Source: Fallopia convolvulus
Taxonomy: Eukaryota > Streptophyta > Magnoliopsida > Caryophyllales > Polygonaceae
Assembly: GCA_964016875.1 (NCBI GenBank)
Contig: OZ024724.1
Location: 27,255,962-27,319,961, forward strand
DNA: 64,000 nucleotides
Direction: 5' to 3'
The notes under the pieces are model-generated. The model did not search any database and had not been told where the DNA came from. It was given only the letters and a program-made list of their open reading frames with translations. Made by a program: the position numbers and the translations under genes. Positions 33,143 to 47,619 of the stretch are shown here, one piece after another. Positions within the stretch are counted from its first letter, which is position 1. Each line of letters starts with the position of its first letter.

Positions 33143-35667
33143 TGTAACACCCCGATTATCAACCGGAATGCTACTCCATAGTAGACCACACCTGGGTCTA
33201 CTCAGGCTCGATTAAACAACAATTTTACATTTGGACCTTACAACAAAGACACGAAGAGAAAACCAAGAAAACGCACAACTAAGAGCTAATTAAAATTATG
33301 GAATTTAAAACATGAATGCAACGTTCCCACCACAACCATCACCAATTTTGTTCAACCTCTAAGGGAAATCCAACAACTAAACAACCAAAAGTCAAACACG
33401 AAACAACATACTATGACCCAAACTACCCATAATCCTAGAACATGTCACGTCGAGCCACTTCACCATCGCACTGGCCATCAACCTTGGGTACCTCACCTGC
33501 ACCTAAAGTATAACCTAAAAAGAAAGTCACCGAGGGGTTAGCTAACAATTCTAATATGCGAGAAATCAATATGCACAGAATGTAAAGACTAAAACAGAAA
33601 AGCATAATTGAAAAGAAAGGACAAGAAAAGAAAAGAAACAAGATACATAAAAATAATGAATACACATATGATTAGCCAACCATACACACATCAGCACAAT
33701 CAAAGCAATCTTCAAGCCACAACTAAATTCAAACTTTTATTCAGTCAATCACACACACATGAGAACAATCACATACATCCTCAAGCCACAACTAAATTCA
33801 AACTATTATTCAGTCAATCACACACACAAATCGCACACAGTCCTAGTCGGTAATGCAACTCTTCCCCCACCATTGCATTCCGATACTATGGCGCTTACAC
33901 ACCTGCGCCCGAGTGCAGAGGCAGGCCCGCCCACTCCTCATGAGATATCATCCTTCATACCCCCGGTCAAGCCTCCACTGGAGCACTTGCCAAAACATTT
34001 TAGTATTTTAAAGAGGCCCGTCCGTAACACGACCATGCCTAGACGCCTCTTCGCCACCAACCTGTCATCGTACATGGTCGTGCCGGTTACGCTGCCAACA
34101 TAGAGAAAAACATTCGAAACTAATTGCTCAAGAAAAACATTTTATAAATCCAATTGAGGCACATCATAAACCAAGATATAATAATTCAAAATATTTGTCA
34201 TTATTTAAACGAAAGCGGAAGACGATTTGCGCAAATAAGACAACACAGATATTTCCAAAACAAACATGCTTCACACACAACGCACATTAATGTCACGCAT
34301 ATTATAAACGGTTAACTAAGTAAGTTGTCAAGCAACTTACCTTAATTCGCGTAATACCGGATCAAGGAAAAATCAATCAACTTCAACCTTACGAATCCCT
34401 AAATTAAAGAATATGAAGTAATCATTGTTTTATTTTCAAAGAGACTTAAACTCGGACTACCTTAAAATTTCCAATTGCATTTCCTAACCCAAAATGACCA
34501 CTTTAATTAACGTGACCAACATGAAATCTCTTAATATTAATTTGCTCTCATGGCACAACATTAATTAAAGTTACACCACATGATACTACTAATTAATCCA
34601 TACATATTATTATTGGTTTGAAACTTACTACTCGCCATATGTATAAGAACCAATCAACTCCCTCGTTAATTACTTCCTAACATAATAACTACGCTAACAC
34701 ACATATAGATACATAGCTAACCCACCTGAACTCAAATAAATTAATTATTATCTAAACTAACTAATTCTAACTTGACGCACGAAAACTAACATTGGAAGAT
34801 TGGTTATAATAACTCATATGCACAACCCACTTACAAACAAGAGCTCGATCATTGATAACTAACTCTATTCACACTAATTGCCCTCATCAAAAAATTTCAA
34901 CTCCAAAGTGGATCAAAACCCATAGAAGTTCAACCCTCAGCAGAACAACAATCGGACAAAAACGACTCGATTGAAAACCCCTCAAACAAACCTAATTGAA
35001 CTTAAACTATTGATGGACCGAATGGACCACAAAGGAGCAAGGACTCACCGGGCTAGCGGCAGGAGACGACGCCAGGATTCCAGAGGCGACATGGCAAGAG
35101 ACGAACTTGCGACGACGATGGCACGAGCGGAAAAGGAAGCAGCCCAACCAGAGTAATGGCCTACGTGAAACGGTTGATGATGATAACGAGTTCGTCGGTG
35201 GAGGACAACCGATGGAGTAGTCGGAGGAAGTGGAAAACAGAGATGTGAACCACCTGGGTGGGTCGATCGGAAACATAGAAGGTGACGACGGGTTATTGGA
35301 GGGACACGGTGTTGGGTACCGAGTACCAACGACAAACAAGGAAGAAGTTTGGATGGCGGCGCTCCTCATCGGGGTTGTAGAAATGGTCGTACCTCTCTCT
35401 TTGAAAAGGAGGACAGCGGCGGTATAAGAGAAAGGAGCAAACTATCGAAGGGTTCATTCGGTTGGTAGATAATTTGGACCGAAATGAGAAGGCCCATTAG
35501 GAGAAATAGGGGGAGTAAATATATAATTGATCCAAAATAAAATAGCCCAACAAGAATTAATGTTTAGATATCTATTCATACTCCCAATTTCCTAGAAACA
35601 TTCGGCTTGACAAAAAAAAATTAAATGAATTAGCTAAGGTTATCCGGGTAAATTTTCGGATATTACA
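33143..35667 (-). repeat. 3' LTR of E1m
   Basis: 2525 bases. Carries the conserved LTR block in a divergent version (about 33846-34105). The part from about 34446 to 35249 is absent from the 5' LTR of the same element. A polypurine tract (TATACTCCCCCTTAAT on the plus strand, 35668-35683) abuts it. Confidence 0.9.
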
Positions 35668-38600
35668 TATACTCCCCCTTAATTAAAGTTTCGTCCCAAA
35701 ACTTGTAAAGAGTAGAATGGAATCCTACTTCTGGGGTTTTACCCAAAAAAATTAGGTTTATTCCCGAACCATCAGTAGTGACTACCAGGACAAAACACAT
35801 TGCCTATTACTAGTAGCTAGCAATATCTAGCAACTACACATTCAAATTTTGATTAAACACTCATCCAATCAAACACATTAAATGAAACAACCAAATCCAT
35901 CTCATTAATATAGTCATAATCACAAAAAAAATCATTAATGCATTCAAGTCAAAACAAGTCAAATACGCCACACGTCATCGATGTTGCACAAGCAAGCAGA
36001 CCAACGAACTACCATCGTGTAAACTCAACTTCAATACAACCTAACTATTCCAATGACACTATCGGCCTAGAGTATAGCTCTATATAATTCTCTTGAAAAC
36101 TCATTTCGGTCACCGAATGGCCTCTTGACTCTTCGTTGAAATCACTGACCTAGCAATAATAAGATATCCTTATTTCGAAACCTCTTCACTCAATGGCTCA
36201 GAGTCGTTATTGGTGGCTCTATGAAAGGGTGATCTGGCTCAATCCTCCAATCCTCATGAATAAGCTTTTAGGGTCTGGAACGTACTATCTTAGTGGAGAG
36301 ACGTGAAATATTGGATGAACCCCTTCCAAAGCGAAAAGACCATGCTAAGCGGTATGCCAAATGCCCTACTCTCTCCAAGATCTGAAAGCCCCGATATAAT
36401 TAGGACTATCAACCACCTTGAGCTCCAACTTCAAGCTCCAAAGGTCGTCATCGCTTGTCATCATATGGCTTTTGACAACTCTAAGCAGCTAACATTCGCT
36501 CTATAATTAACAACATATTCTTCATGATCTCTTAAATCACTCGAGGACTTTCACCAACCTTGCCCGATGGGCCATCTTAACATAGCGGTGTTCTGCATTT
36601 CTATCAATATATCGTCTCATAAAGAGTCATTTGAATTGACAAAAGTTCGCAATTATTGTAAACAAACTCTACTGACTCCAAGTGTTCAAACCAACTTCCT
36701 CTCAAACTGCCCATCTTATTCTTGATGATAACCCAAATTGAAATGTAGCTTCATGCCCAAAGCCTCATGCACTTGCTACCAACTCTTGCTATGAACAACC
36801 ATCCCTGGCAGAAACAATAGCCTTAGGGACCCCAAACAATCTCGCTATCTATCTCATGAACACCACTACGAGCTTATTGATTGGCCAAGTTTCTCTGTTG
36901 GCCTTTGGTGTTCTATCTTAGCTTGATGACTTGTCCGACATTTCTTCTCTAACCCAGTCTTATTTTTTTTAGAATTGTCCCACAATATATATATATATCT
37001 AAGATTATTATATTGGAATTTCATCCTTGAAGGAAAAAATGCAATCCATTCAAGTGTCCTCGGTAAACTTCCTTTTTCAGATCTCAATTCCCGAGGTATC
37101 CAAAGTATCCTCGTAATTCTAGAGCTTTTATTCTCAAAGAAACCCGAATCTTGGTTTTCCGCTAACTACACCTTTTGACTTATTATGATTTGTTGATCCA
37201 TTCTCTTCTCTCCGAAGAATCTTCTCCACTCTAATAGGTTGACAAGTCTTGGTACACATCAAACCACGATACCCTTTAGTTCCCACTACCAATCTATTCT
37301 TCAACCTCCTTGCTGAAACACTTACTACTTGATAAGTGTGAACTTAATTTGTCATGGTCGCTCCTTGGTTGAGCAATTCATTTTCGAAATCACCTTTTTG
37401 AGTGATGCTAAATCCCAAAGTTAATTCTCTTACTTTGTGTGATCTATCACCGCTAGTTCCGATTTTGCATTACGTGATAATTAGGCATACCTAAACCTCT
37501 TTTGTTCTAGTGCCTTGTCACATTCCAAAGATACCTTGTCAAATTCCAAGGATCATAGTTTCCCATTATTCACCTTATGTTTTCTAGTTGGACTGTATGG
37601 TTTTAACTTATGAGGTGTTTACGCAATCTATGATCTCTTACATTAACACACATATTTCAATCTACCTCCTGGCATTGGCAAGAACCAATGTATCCCTCCA
37701 AGCTTACGAACAAGCACAATAGTTGTAGAAACTAGATCCTTCTTCCATTACTCACAATTGCTTCTAGCAAATCTTTTAATCCACGGAACGCATTTCAGTC
37801 CAAGTTTCTAGGCATCGTGTAATCTCATGTTTCTCTCTGAATTTTGGTAACAATTCTCGATTGATGAAAAGCTTAAAGTCCTTTCTAAAACTCAAAGCTT
37901 GCCTGTCGCAACTTGGTCAAAGTAACATGTTCGACTTTTCCAAATCACTAATTAAAGATTAGCCCATGTTGAACAACTTATCACATTCTTGATATATGCT
38001 AAAATGACTAACTTAGCCTCTCATTCACCCCTTCAAAGGCCCATCAAAGTCTTGCCATTCCAAACTTTATTAATTCTATTTTTACTTATTCGTTGAAATC
38101 ACTATCTTTAAGGATGTTGGACTAGGCTTCCATTGAACATACCTCATAAGTTTCACATTCCATTAATAATTTTTAACATCCACCCCAATCTTTCAACGTT
38201 TAGTACGCTCCTTGCATTAATGATTTAACACTATATAAGTCGGTCCACGTACCCGATATAGATCCAACTTTTTCATAGTCTGCACTTTGTCAGTTTATTT
38301 CTCAAATATTTACCCTCTTCACAATCTTATCTCATGGTGTCCATATCCATCATCGAGACCAATACGATAATTCGTTGTTGTAATAGAACAACTACTCGTT
38401 CTTAAAGGTGATATGGTGGTCTCTTAAAACTACCACAATATCAATACTCCATCTTCCTTTCCAAACATCTGAACTTGCTATGATTGCCCCTTATGATCAA
38501 TGAAAACTGTTAACCTTCAAGGCCTCTATCCGCCTCTTCTACTTCCACATCTTCGACGATGTTATCCAAAAACATGTCTTCGTAATCGATAATGAGTCCT

Positions 38601-39715
38601 TTTATTAATTCGATGAAACATTCTATTCCTTGAGAGGTATGGGGCCCTTCCTAGACTAAAAGGAAATTATACTTGCTTCTTATACAACTCAAATATCCCA
38701 AAGTCTCAAACCTACTCGACCTTGCAGAGGCATGTCATCATTAATTGGTGCAAACTTCGTCCAGGAAATGGATTGATGTCTTAACACTAACATCCTACTA
38801 AACCCACCAAGTTAGGATTCCTAAGGTTCCGATTGAATCTCACCTTTCCCTACCATTGTCCTTGCACATCTGTGATATTTCTGTAGACCCTTAGATCTTC
38901 TTACTCAATCTAATCTTAATAAGTCCATTACACAAGATAATATCATCAATGTGGAGTTGTTCTTCATTCACGATCCCTTGTGCTCGTCGAAAACCTGGAA
39001 GAATCCACATGACTTTAGAAAGAAATTTATTTTTCTTACACTTCTTAACATGTTGTCCTTCTAGCCTTATCATTTTGAACGTTCTCAGTGATTAGCCTTG
39101 AACTTTTAATTCCATGGTCCTATTCCAAGTCTCACAAAATTTTAATTGCTGACGTTGACTGTTCTAACCTTAATATCGTCCTCATTTTTAATCCAAGTAG
39201 CTTGCTCCCGTTACTGTGGTATTATAATCGCTTTCTTGACAAACAATCACACTCTAACCTTTCCTCTCATAAGGTTCCGCCTCGAGCTTCCATCACTAGT
39301 CCTTATCATGCACATGGTCTCCACAAGTATTTTCAACATGGATTCTGAATCTCTTACTTTCAGATTCATGGTGCACATTGATGCTTGCTTTGAGTGATAT
39401 GTCTATGATATTGGCCAAACACTTGCATCATGACTCCACTAATGCTAGTATTTGAGTATTTCATTGGTACTTTTGTAGAAACACTACATATCTACTCTTA
39501 TTAAACCTACATACTAGCAATTAGAACAAACAAGAAATGCTCACAAGGTTTATTCTAGGAAATGATGGCGCCTCGACGTGTCATTCTACCCGAATATGCA
39601 TAATGTCCCATTTTACAAACCTTTAAAAACTCCGGCCGGATTCAAGTTGGACCTCTTATGTATTTGTTATTAGGTTCCTTGTGTCCTTGTTGTCAACCTG
39701 ACTCTGATACCAATT
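35668..39715 (-). pseudogene. E1m interior: eroded gag-pol
   Basis: About 4 kb, shorter than the 5.5-kb interior of E3, so parts are deleted. On the minus strand, nucleotide resemblance to E4 identifies chromodomain/integrase C-terminus (about 36060-36620) and integrase core (about 36700-36950). The remaining parts toward the primer site are too eroded for me to place. Many stops and indels are present in all frames. A primer site reading TGGTATCAGAGT (minus) lies at 39701-39712. Confidence 0.6.
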
Positions 39716-41426
39716 TGTAACACCCCGATTATCAACCGGAATGCTACTCAATAGTAGACCACACCTGGGTCTACTCAGGCTCGATTAAACAACAATTTTA
39801 CATTTGGACCTTACAACAAAGACACGAAGAGAAAACCAAGAAAACGCACAACTAAGATCTTATTAAAATTATGGAATTTAAAACATGAATGCAACGTTCC
39901 CACCACAACCATCACCAATTTTGTTCAACCTCTAAGGGAAATCCAACAACTAAACAACCAAAAGTCAAACACGAAACAACATACTATGACCCAAATTACC
40001 CATAATCCTAGAACACGTCACGTCGAGCCACTTCACCATCGCACTGGCCATCAATCTTGGGTACCTCACCTGCACCTAAAGTATAACCTAAAAAGAAAGT
40101 CCCTGAGGGGTTAGCTAACAATTCTAATATACGAGAAATCAATATGCATAGAATGTAAAGACTAAAACAAAAAAGTATAATTGGAAAGAAAGGACAAGAA
40201 AAGAAAAGAAACAAGATACATAAAAACATTGAATACACATATGATTAGCCAACCATACACACATCAGCACAATCAAAGCAATCTTCAAGCCACAACTAAA
40301 TTCAAACTATTATTCAGTCAATCACACACACATCAGAACAATCACATACATCCTCAAGCCACAACTAAATTCAAACTATTATTCAGTCAATCACACACAC
40401 AAATCACACACAGTCCTAGTCGGTAATGCAAATCTTCCCCCACCATTGCATTCCGATACTATGGCGCTTACACACCTGCGCCCGAGTGTAGAGGCAGGCC
40501 CTCCCACTCCTCATGAGATATCATCCTTCTAACACCCGGTCAAGCCTCCACTGGAGCACTTGCCAAAACATTTTAGTATTTTAAAGGGGCCCGACCGACA
40601 CACGACCATGCCTAGACGCCTCTTCGCCATCGACAGTCATCGTACATGGTCGTGTCGGTTACGCTGCCAGCATAGAGAAAACCATTCGAAACTAATTGTT
40701 CAAGAAAAACATTTTATAAATCCAATTGAGGCACATCATAAACCAAGATATAATAATTCAAAATATTTGTCATTATTTAAACGAAAGCGGAAGACGATTT
40801 GCGCAAATAAGACAACACAGATATTTCCAAAACAAACATGCTTCACCCACAATGCACATTAATGTCGCGCATATTATAAACGGTTAACTAAGTAAGTTGT
40901 CAAGCAACTTACCTTAATTCGCGCAATACCGAATCAAGGAAAAATCAATCAACTTCAACCTTACGAATCCCTAAATTAAAGAATTTGCAGTAATCATTAT
41001 TTTATTTTCAAAGAGACCACCTGGGTGGGTCGATCAGAAACATAGAAGGTGACGACGGGTTCTTGGAGGGACACGGTGTTGGTTACCGAGTACCGACGGC
41101 AAACAAGGATGAAGTTTGGATGGCGGCGCTCCTCATCGGGGTTGTAGAAATGGTCGTACCTCTCTCTTTGGAAAGGAGGACAGCGGCGGTATAAGAGAAA
41201 GGAGCAAACTATCGAAGGGTTCATTCGGTTGGTAGCTAAATTGGACCAAAATGAGAAGGCCCATTAGGAGAAATAGGGGGAGTAAATATATAATTGATCC
41301 AAAATAAAATAGCCCAACAAGAATTAATCTGTAGATATCTATTCATACTCCCAATTTCCTAAAAACATTCGGCCTGACAAAAAAAAAATTAGCTAAGGTT
41401 ACCCGAGTAAATTTTCGGATATTACA
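39716..41426 (-). repeat. 5' LTR of E1m, internally deleted
   Basis: 1711 bases, nearly identical to 33143-35667 except for an 814-base deletion joining sequence equivalent to 34445 with that equivalent to about 35250. The conserved LTR block is at about 40415-40675. Confidence 0.9.
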
Positions 41427-42743
41427 CCTTCCACTTATATGGTATTACTTATAGGCAAAATGAAAGTTTAAGTGTTCATAGCTATGATTTCTAACCAAAA
41501 TTGGTCTTAATAGTGGAAGCATAAAATGAATAAACGTTTTTCTTTTAATCTACCTATGAAACGTTTTCATAGCCATTATTTTTTAAATAAATAGCCTCTT
41601 AAAGTTTAAAAATTTTATGCTAGAGATTTAATAGGGTCAAATAAATTACCATAATATTTGCATGCATTTAAACCTTGTAATGAAAAGGAGAAATATGATC
41701 TGAATTGGAGTTATAAAATTGATTTCAAGAATGCAATAATTGTTACAAAAACGTTATGCTAGAGAATTATCAGGGTCAAAATTAATTAACATAATATTTG
41801 CATGCATTTAAACCTTTTTTTGTAGAATGCATTTAATCCTTTTAATGAATAGGTGAAACTTTTCTACCAAAAAAAGAAAAGGTGAAATTTGGTTTGACTT
41901 GGAGTTATAAATTTGATTTCAAGAATACAATAGCGTCAACATTCTTAAGAAAATGAAAGGATTATTATATTTGTAATCATATAGCATCAATTAATTCTAA
42001 TAAATAAAAAAACATAGTGGTTGTTTCGTTGTCAACATCTTTTTCTAAAAAAATATAGTGTTTTTTAGTATTTAATTTGTTAAAAAGCATATTATATATA
42101 AAAATATATGTTTGAATTGAAATTATAAACAATATAAATATATGAACATTTATTTTCATTTTTATTTTAAGTTTATAGTTTTATTTATTGTTATTTTTAT
42201 CATATTAAAAAATGACATTGTTCAACCTCAAGCTTCAAGAACTTTAATATGTATGTAGTAATTATTTTTCTATTATTTTTTTCTCATATTGTATTTTTGG
42301 ATTCATGTGTAAAAATGAACTAATGCGTATAACAATTATATTTTTGGATTCATGATAGTAATTATAATTATGTATGTTACGTATTAATTTGTAATGTAGT
42401 TATTTGTGAAAACTCTCTCCCTCATAGCATATTGTATAAATAGTATGCTAGCAAATATATGTATTATAGATATGAGTAATAGTATGATATATATCCATTT
42501 TATATATACACATTTTGAATATGTCAAATGATCTCTATAAACTTTTGAAATGCATCACAAGCTCATTACATACACTTTATTAAGGAGAAAAATACAAAAT
42601 ATATACAGAATATTTTGATTGAGTGGACATGTAATTTAAGGACTAAAGATTTATTAGACGCAATAAATATGGGCATGTACACAACTTTATATATGTATTA
42701 TAGATTGGTTGGTTTGGTTAAAAATCAAGATTATTTATATACG
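41427..42743 (+). other. E2 LTR region, last piece
   Basis: AT-rich, without genes. A duplicated stretch (about 41612-41745 and 41747-41935) shares ATAATATTTGCATGCATTTA. It ends before a primer-site-like TGGTATCGAGTC. The exact LTR end is unclear, since no TATTACA precedes the site. Confidence 0.45.
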
Positions 42744-45700
42744 TGGTATCGAGTCAACTAATGGGTAATCGGGTAAAGCAAGTGAGGTCCAACTTAGTGT
42801 TCCTTTTAAACAAAATTTTAACTTTTCGGGCATAGTGCATTTGGAGTAGAAAGGCACGTCGAGACATCATCACCATACGAGAGAATCTTTGTAAACATTT
42901 TGCTTGTTTAGGTAGGTATTTATAGTAACCTATCTGACTTATTAAGCTTTGATGCACATCAGTTGTGGTAAGAGGAAGAGGTAGAGAAAGATAAACCTAG
43001 AGGAAAATGAAGGGGGATTGCTATCGAGACTCTAGTTGAGAATATTATTGAAAGCTAAGGACTAGTTGGAGGTGTTCTATTAAGACAAAGTGATAATCGA
43101 TTTAATGATGGAAGCCTTATGTTTGTAGGTTAAGGTATAACTAGATCAAGGTCTCAAGGTATTAATGAAGCTTAGGGACAACTCCCGCTCCAATGCCCAC
43201 TAGATTACAGAGATACGGACCTTGGTTCAAGAGAGGGTTATGTCCTTCTTCTAGAATCTTTTTGGGGATGATCAAGTAACAAACCTCGTTGTTGCTGTTT
43301 CTTAACTATTAGGTTTAAGGGCACTAAATTCCCAAAAATTCACCGCTAGAATATCCTGTACTAGAGCATTAATTCCACCACCACCCCCTAATAGGGTGCC
43401 ATATTTTCCGAGACCTTCACAAGTAGTTAAAGAAGCATTTGAAGTGTCGGTACAAGTTGAGAGGGATCACCAAGATTCAGAACTTGACGGGTGACTTTGT
43501 GAGTTTAGCTACATGAAACATCCCTTTTTCACGGGAGCTCATGGGAAGGATGTGGATTTGTGGTTGAGACAAGTCACTTCTGCTCTCAACATGATTAAAT
43601 CACCCAAGGACATGAAGGTATCTCTAGCTTAGAGATAATGTTGTTGGTCGGTGGTTTCTACAGATTCACGATCATGAGGTAAATTTTGAGGAATTTTCTC
43701 AAATGTTAAGAGATGAGTTTTTTCATGCTATTGTCAGAGATGCCCAAGCTCAAGAATTTACTGATGCAAAGCTTGAAAATATATCTATTGCAGAAGCTAT
43801 CAAAAGTTCCAAAGAGATATGATTTACGTAGCAGATTCATGCCTTCTCTAAAAGGATAAAGCTTGAGATTCGACACTATGAAGCTGGATTCCAACGCTCT
43901 TTTTTGAGGGAATATTGGAATGTTTCCTTGGCTTATGAAATAGTAATCCGTCTTTTAGACATTCTGAGGTCACCTAGGGAAGTGGTAAGAGACAAATGAC
44001 CCCAACGCGATTAAGGGGTGATGGAAGGCCAAGCTTTACAACATAGGGAGGTAATAACTTGGATGTAAGGCAAGGACCACCGTATGACCAACAAGGTCAA
44101 CAAAATTAATTTCAAAATCTTGGAGTTTCAATTGGGCTAAGGAAGTGCTACAATTGTGGGAGCACTGTGAGCACTTGGGAAATACTTGTAACAAGCCACT
44201 AATAACTTGCTATAATTATGGACAGAAAGGTCGTCTCAAGTCTTTTTGTCAAAACAAAGGGGTTTCTTCATCTCAAGGCTTGTCACTTACTTTTGGGTCA
44301 ATTGGAGGACCTCGACCAATACCACCTCCTCGGACTTATAGTTCTATAGGACAAGCTCGAGCTAGAGGACGTGGCAGTGCATTTAGGAGTTTAGGGACTA
44401 ATAAACCTCGTGCATTTGAAATGAGAAAGGTTGAAGAACCACATGCATCGCCTGCTACATGTACGATTTGAATTCTATCTAAGCATGTTAAGACTCTGTT
44501 TGATATTAGAGCTACCCACTCTTTTATTGCTATTGCATGCGTAGATAGGTTACATTTGAATTGTTCCATTAGTATTCCTTTTGTAGTAGGTCTATCGGAT
44601 AGTAGTAAAGTTAGTGTGGACAAAGAGATCCTTCAATGTCCAATACGCACAAGGGACCAAGACTGGTTAAGAAATTTCATCGTGATGGCTTTGCCAAATG
44701 GTGATGTAATTCTAGGGACGGATTGGATGAGGCGATATCAAGTAGTATTTTATATTAACAGCGGGACTATAAAAATAACTATAGATGATGGTACTACACA
44801 TGTATGCAAGATTCAAGTAAAGAAATGAACATAGCAATAATTAGTGCGATGTAGGCAGCTAAGTTAATAAAGGATGGTTGTGTAGGATATTGGTGTTATA
44901 TCTTTTAAGATTATAAAGAAGTTCCAAGGGTCAATGATATTCATGTAGTACATAAATTTAAGGATATCTTTCTTGAGGAGTAGTCAAGACTACCACCTCA
45001 ATGCGAGGTAGACTTCAACAATGATTTAGAATTAGGGACAAGACCCATATCACGAGCTTCGTATCGCATGGCTCCAATGGAAATGCAAGAATTGAAAACT
45101 CAAATGGAAGAGCTATTAGAAAAGGGATATGTGCGCCCCAATGCATCACCTTGGGGAGATCGAGTTCTATTTGTAAAGAAGAAGGACGTGTTGTTGAAAT
45201 TAAGCATTGATTATCGAGAGTTGAATCGGATTACCATCAAATACAAGTATCCTCAGCAACAAATTGATGAATTATTGGATAAACTACAAGGAGATTTGGT
45301 ATTCTCAAAGATTGATTTACGATCTGGATACCACTAGTTGAGAATTCGAGAAGAAGAAATTTTTAGAGACAACATCCTACAAGGTACGGGCACTACGAGT
45401 TTGTGGTGATGCTCTTTAGGCTGACAAATGCCCTAGTTGTATTCATGAAATTTATGAACCAAATCTTTATTGATTATTTAGATCAGTTCATGGTAGTCTT
45501 CATTTATGATAGGCAGAATACATAAACGGCTCCCTGTACTTGGGCCAATTCGAGAAGATAGAATTTTGAGGATTCATGGAAAAGTACGTCTACCTAAGAT
45601 CAGAAGTTAAGATAGAAATTACTTCAAGAAGCCCATGCTACGCTCTATTCAATATATCTAGGAGCTAGTAAGATGTACAAAGATCATAAGTAGCATTATT

Positions 45701-47097
45701 GATGGGAGGGTCTAAAACCCACTGTGACCAAATTTGTGGCACGATATCAAATTTTTCAACAAGTCAAGATTGAGTACCAAATACCAGTAGGAGCGATCCA
45801 ACCACTCTCCATATCGGAATAGAATTGGGAGGACATATCAATGGACTTTGTTAAGGGGTTATGTAACAACCGTGGTCATGACGCTATTTGTGATGTGGTT
45901 GATAGACTGACAAAGAAGACACATTACCTTCCAATTAAGGAGTCTTGGCCAATGAATATATTAGTAGTTGTGTTTATGAAACAAATAGTTAGACTACATG
46001 GGGTGCCAAAGACCATTGTTTTTAATAGAGATGGTAATTTCACATTGAGATTTTGACAACAAGTGAATGAGCCCTTAGGCACAAATTTTCATTTCACTAT
46101 TGTATACCATCCATTGTCAGATGGACAAATAGAGAGGACAATTTAGACTGTTTAAGACATGTTGAGAGCTTGTGTCCTAGACTGGGGTGGAGGTTAGTGT
46201 AAACATTTAAATCTGATAGAGTTTGCATATAATAATATTTGGCACTCATCCATTTATATTGCTCCCTATGAGACTTTGTATGGTCAAAGGTGTAGAACAC
46301 CACTATATTGGAATGATCTGTCAAACATGGTGGGTGAAAGACCCCAAATGATACAAGATACCATCGAGAAGGTAGAGCTGATTAGAGAACAAATGTTACC
46401 TGAATAGAGTCGTTAAAAGTCTTATGTTGATAGACGATGGCGGCCTTTAGAATTTGATGTTAGAGCACATGTATGGTTAAGGATATCTCCTACTTGAGGT
46501 GTAAGGAGATTTGACATCAAGGAGAAACTAAGTCCTTGATACATCGGGCCATTTGAAATCTTAGAAAGAGTGTGAGAATCGGCATATCATTTAGCATCAC
46601 CTCCAACTCTAGAGGGGGTTCATCTAGTGTTTTATGTGTCTCAAATGAGACAATATATACCAGAGCCCAACCATAAACTTAGTTATGAGGATTTGAAGAT
46701 TGAGCCTAATTATACCTTTTTGGAGCAACCGATAGCAATTTTAAATCGTCGTATGAAGAAGTTGTGGAACAAAGAGATTTCGTTGTTGTTGTTGATTCAT
46801 TGGTCTTGATAAGGATTCGAGGAAGCCACTTGGGAAACTAAAAGCTAGTATAGAGAAGAATTACCATGACCCTTAACCTAGTTTGATAGCAAGGGTAAAT
46901 TAGGTGGTTACTAGGTTAGTCTTTTATGCATGACTTTAGAATGATCTTTTGGTTATGAATTATGCAAAGTTAATGAAGTTTTGTGATGTTTGAAGTGCTG
47001 TTATGATTCTGGAGCTTATATGTTGATATGATGTTGCCATGGCGAGTTCACTCTAACTTAAGTTTCGAGGGCGAAACTTTATTTTAGGGGAGGTATA
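42744..47097 (+). pseudogene. E2 interior: broken Tekay gag-pol with chromodomain
   Basis: Starts with a decayed Met-tRNA primer site (42744). The gag start codon reads GTG (near 42971, compare ATG at 51044 in E3). Both zinc knuckles have lost ligands (44149-44250). The protease site reads FDIRAT (near 44500). Reverse transcriptase is traceable at 45060-45510 (YRELNRITIKYKYP), then an abrupt break with about 45 unrelated bases leads straight to the integrase N-terminus (about 45560), so the end of RT and all RNase H are missing. The integrase core is at 45840-46330. The C-terminus with its chromodomain (EQPIAILNRRMKKL) is at 46430-46860. Polypurine tract ATTTTAGGGGAGGTATA at 47081-47097. It cannot make functional protein. 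Confidence 0.8.
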
Positions 47098-47221
47098 TGT
47101 AATACTCGGATATTCTTTTCGATTAGAGTTTTTCAGCTAGTTAATTTTCTATATTAATTAAAGACTACTTTTATTAAATAATTGCTAGGGTTTGATCCTA
47201 AGCTTTTGAGAAAATTATTTT
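47098..47221 (+). repeat. E2: start of the 3' LTR
   Basis: 124 bases, TGTAATACTCGG..., matching 28280-28400 with about one change in seven. Cut at 47221 by a minus-strand LTR. Confidence 0.8.
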
Positions 47222-47619
47222 TGTAACACCCCCAAATTATCTCGGGAATGTCACACGCTAGTGACCTCGGATTTTAATGTTCGAAGCCACCCAAGGCTTT
47301 GCATCAGTTTGAATTTTGTAAGGAAATGTATTAAATTATATAAATGAACATTAGCGGAAGACTTTTGAAGACAAACTAAATTTGTATTCAGATTTTTTTT
47401 TAGAAATAACAATTTCCTTAACAATATGAATAATTCTGCAGAAGATTAACTATAACTTCATTGTATGAAAGTCAAACTTCTTTAATGAAAATGAAACAAA
47501 ACTACTTATAAAATCTTCTTGTATAGTATCATGAGCTCCATTCCTCATCACCTTGAGTGCTCTCGGATTGACGCTAGTTGCTTGCTAATACCTGGTACCA
47601 CAAGTGGTCAGCCCTCAAA
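47222..47619 (-). mobile_element. E6: LTR fragment of another Tekay-type element
   Basis: Begins TGTAACACCCCC, the reverse of a typical LTR 3' end. After 398 bases it is interrupted by E4. The remainder must lie beyond the window. Its sequence differs from E1m, R1 and E4, so it is a separate family. Confidence 0.6.

Larger units (their letters stand above)
33143..41426 (-). mobile_element. E1m: degenerate Tekay element, minus strand
   Basis: Bounded by CCTTC at 33138-33142 and 41427-41431. Both LTRs read TGTAACACC ... on the plus strand. The minus-strand order is 5' LTR (41426-39716), Met-tRNA primer site, interior, polypurine tract, 3' LTR (35667-33143). The whole is old: the LTRs differ by an 0.8-kb deletion and the interior has no long frame. 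Confidence 0.9.
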
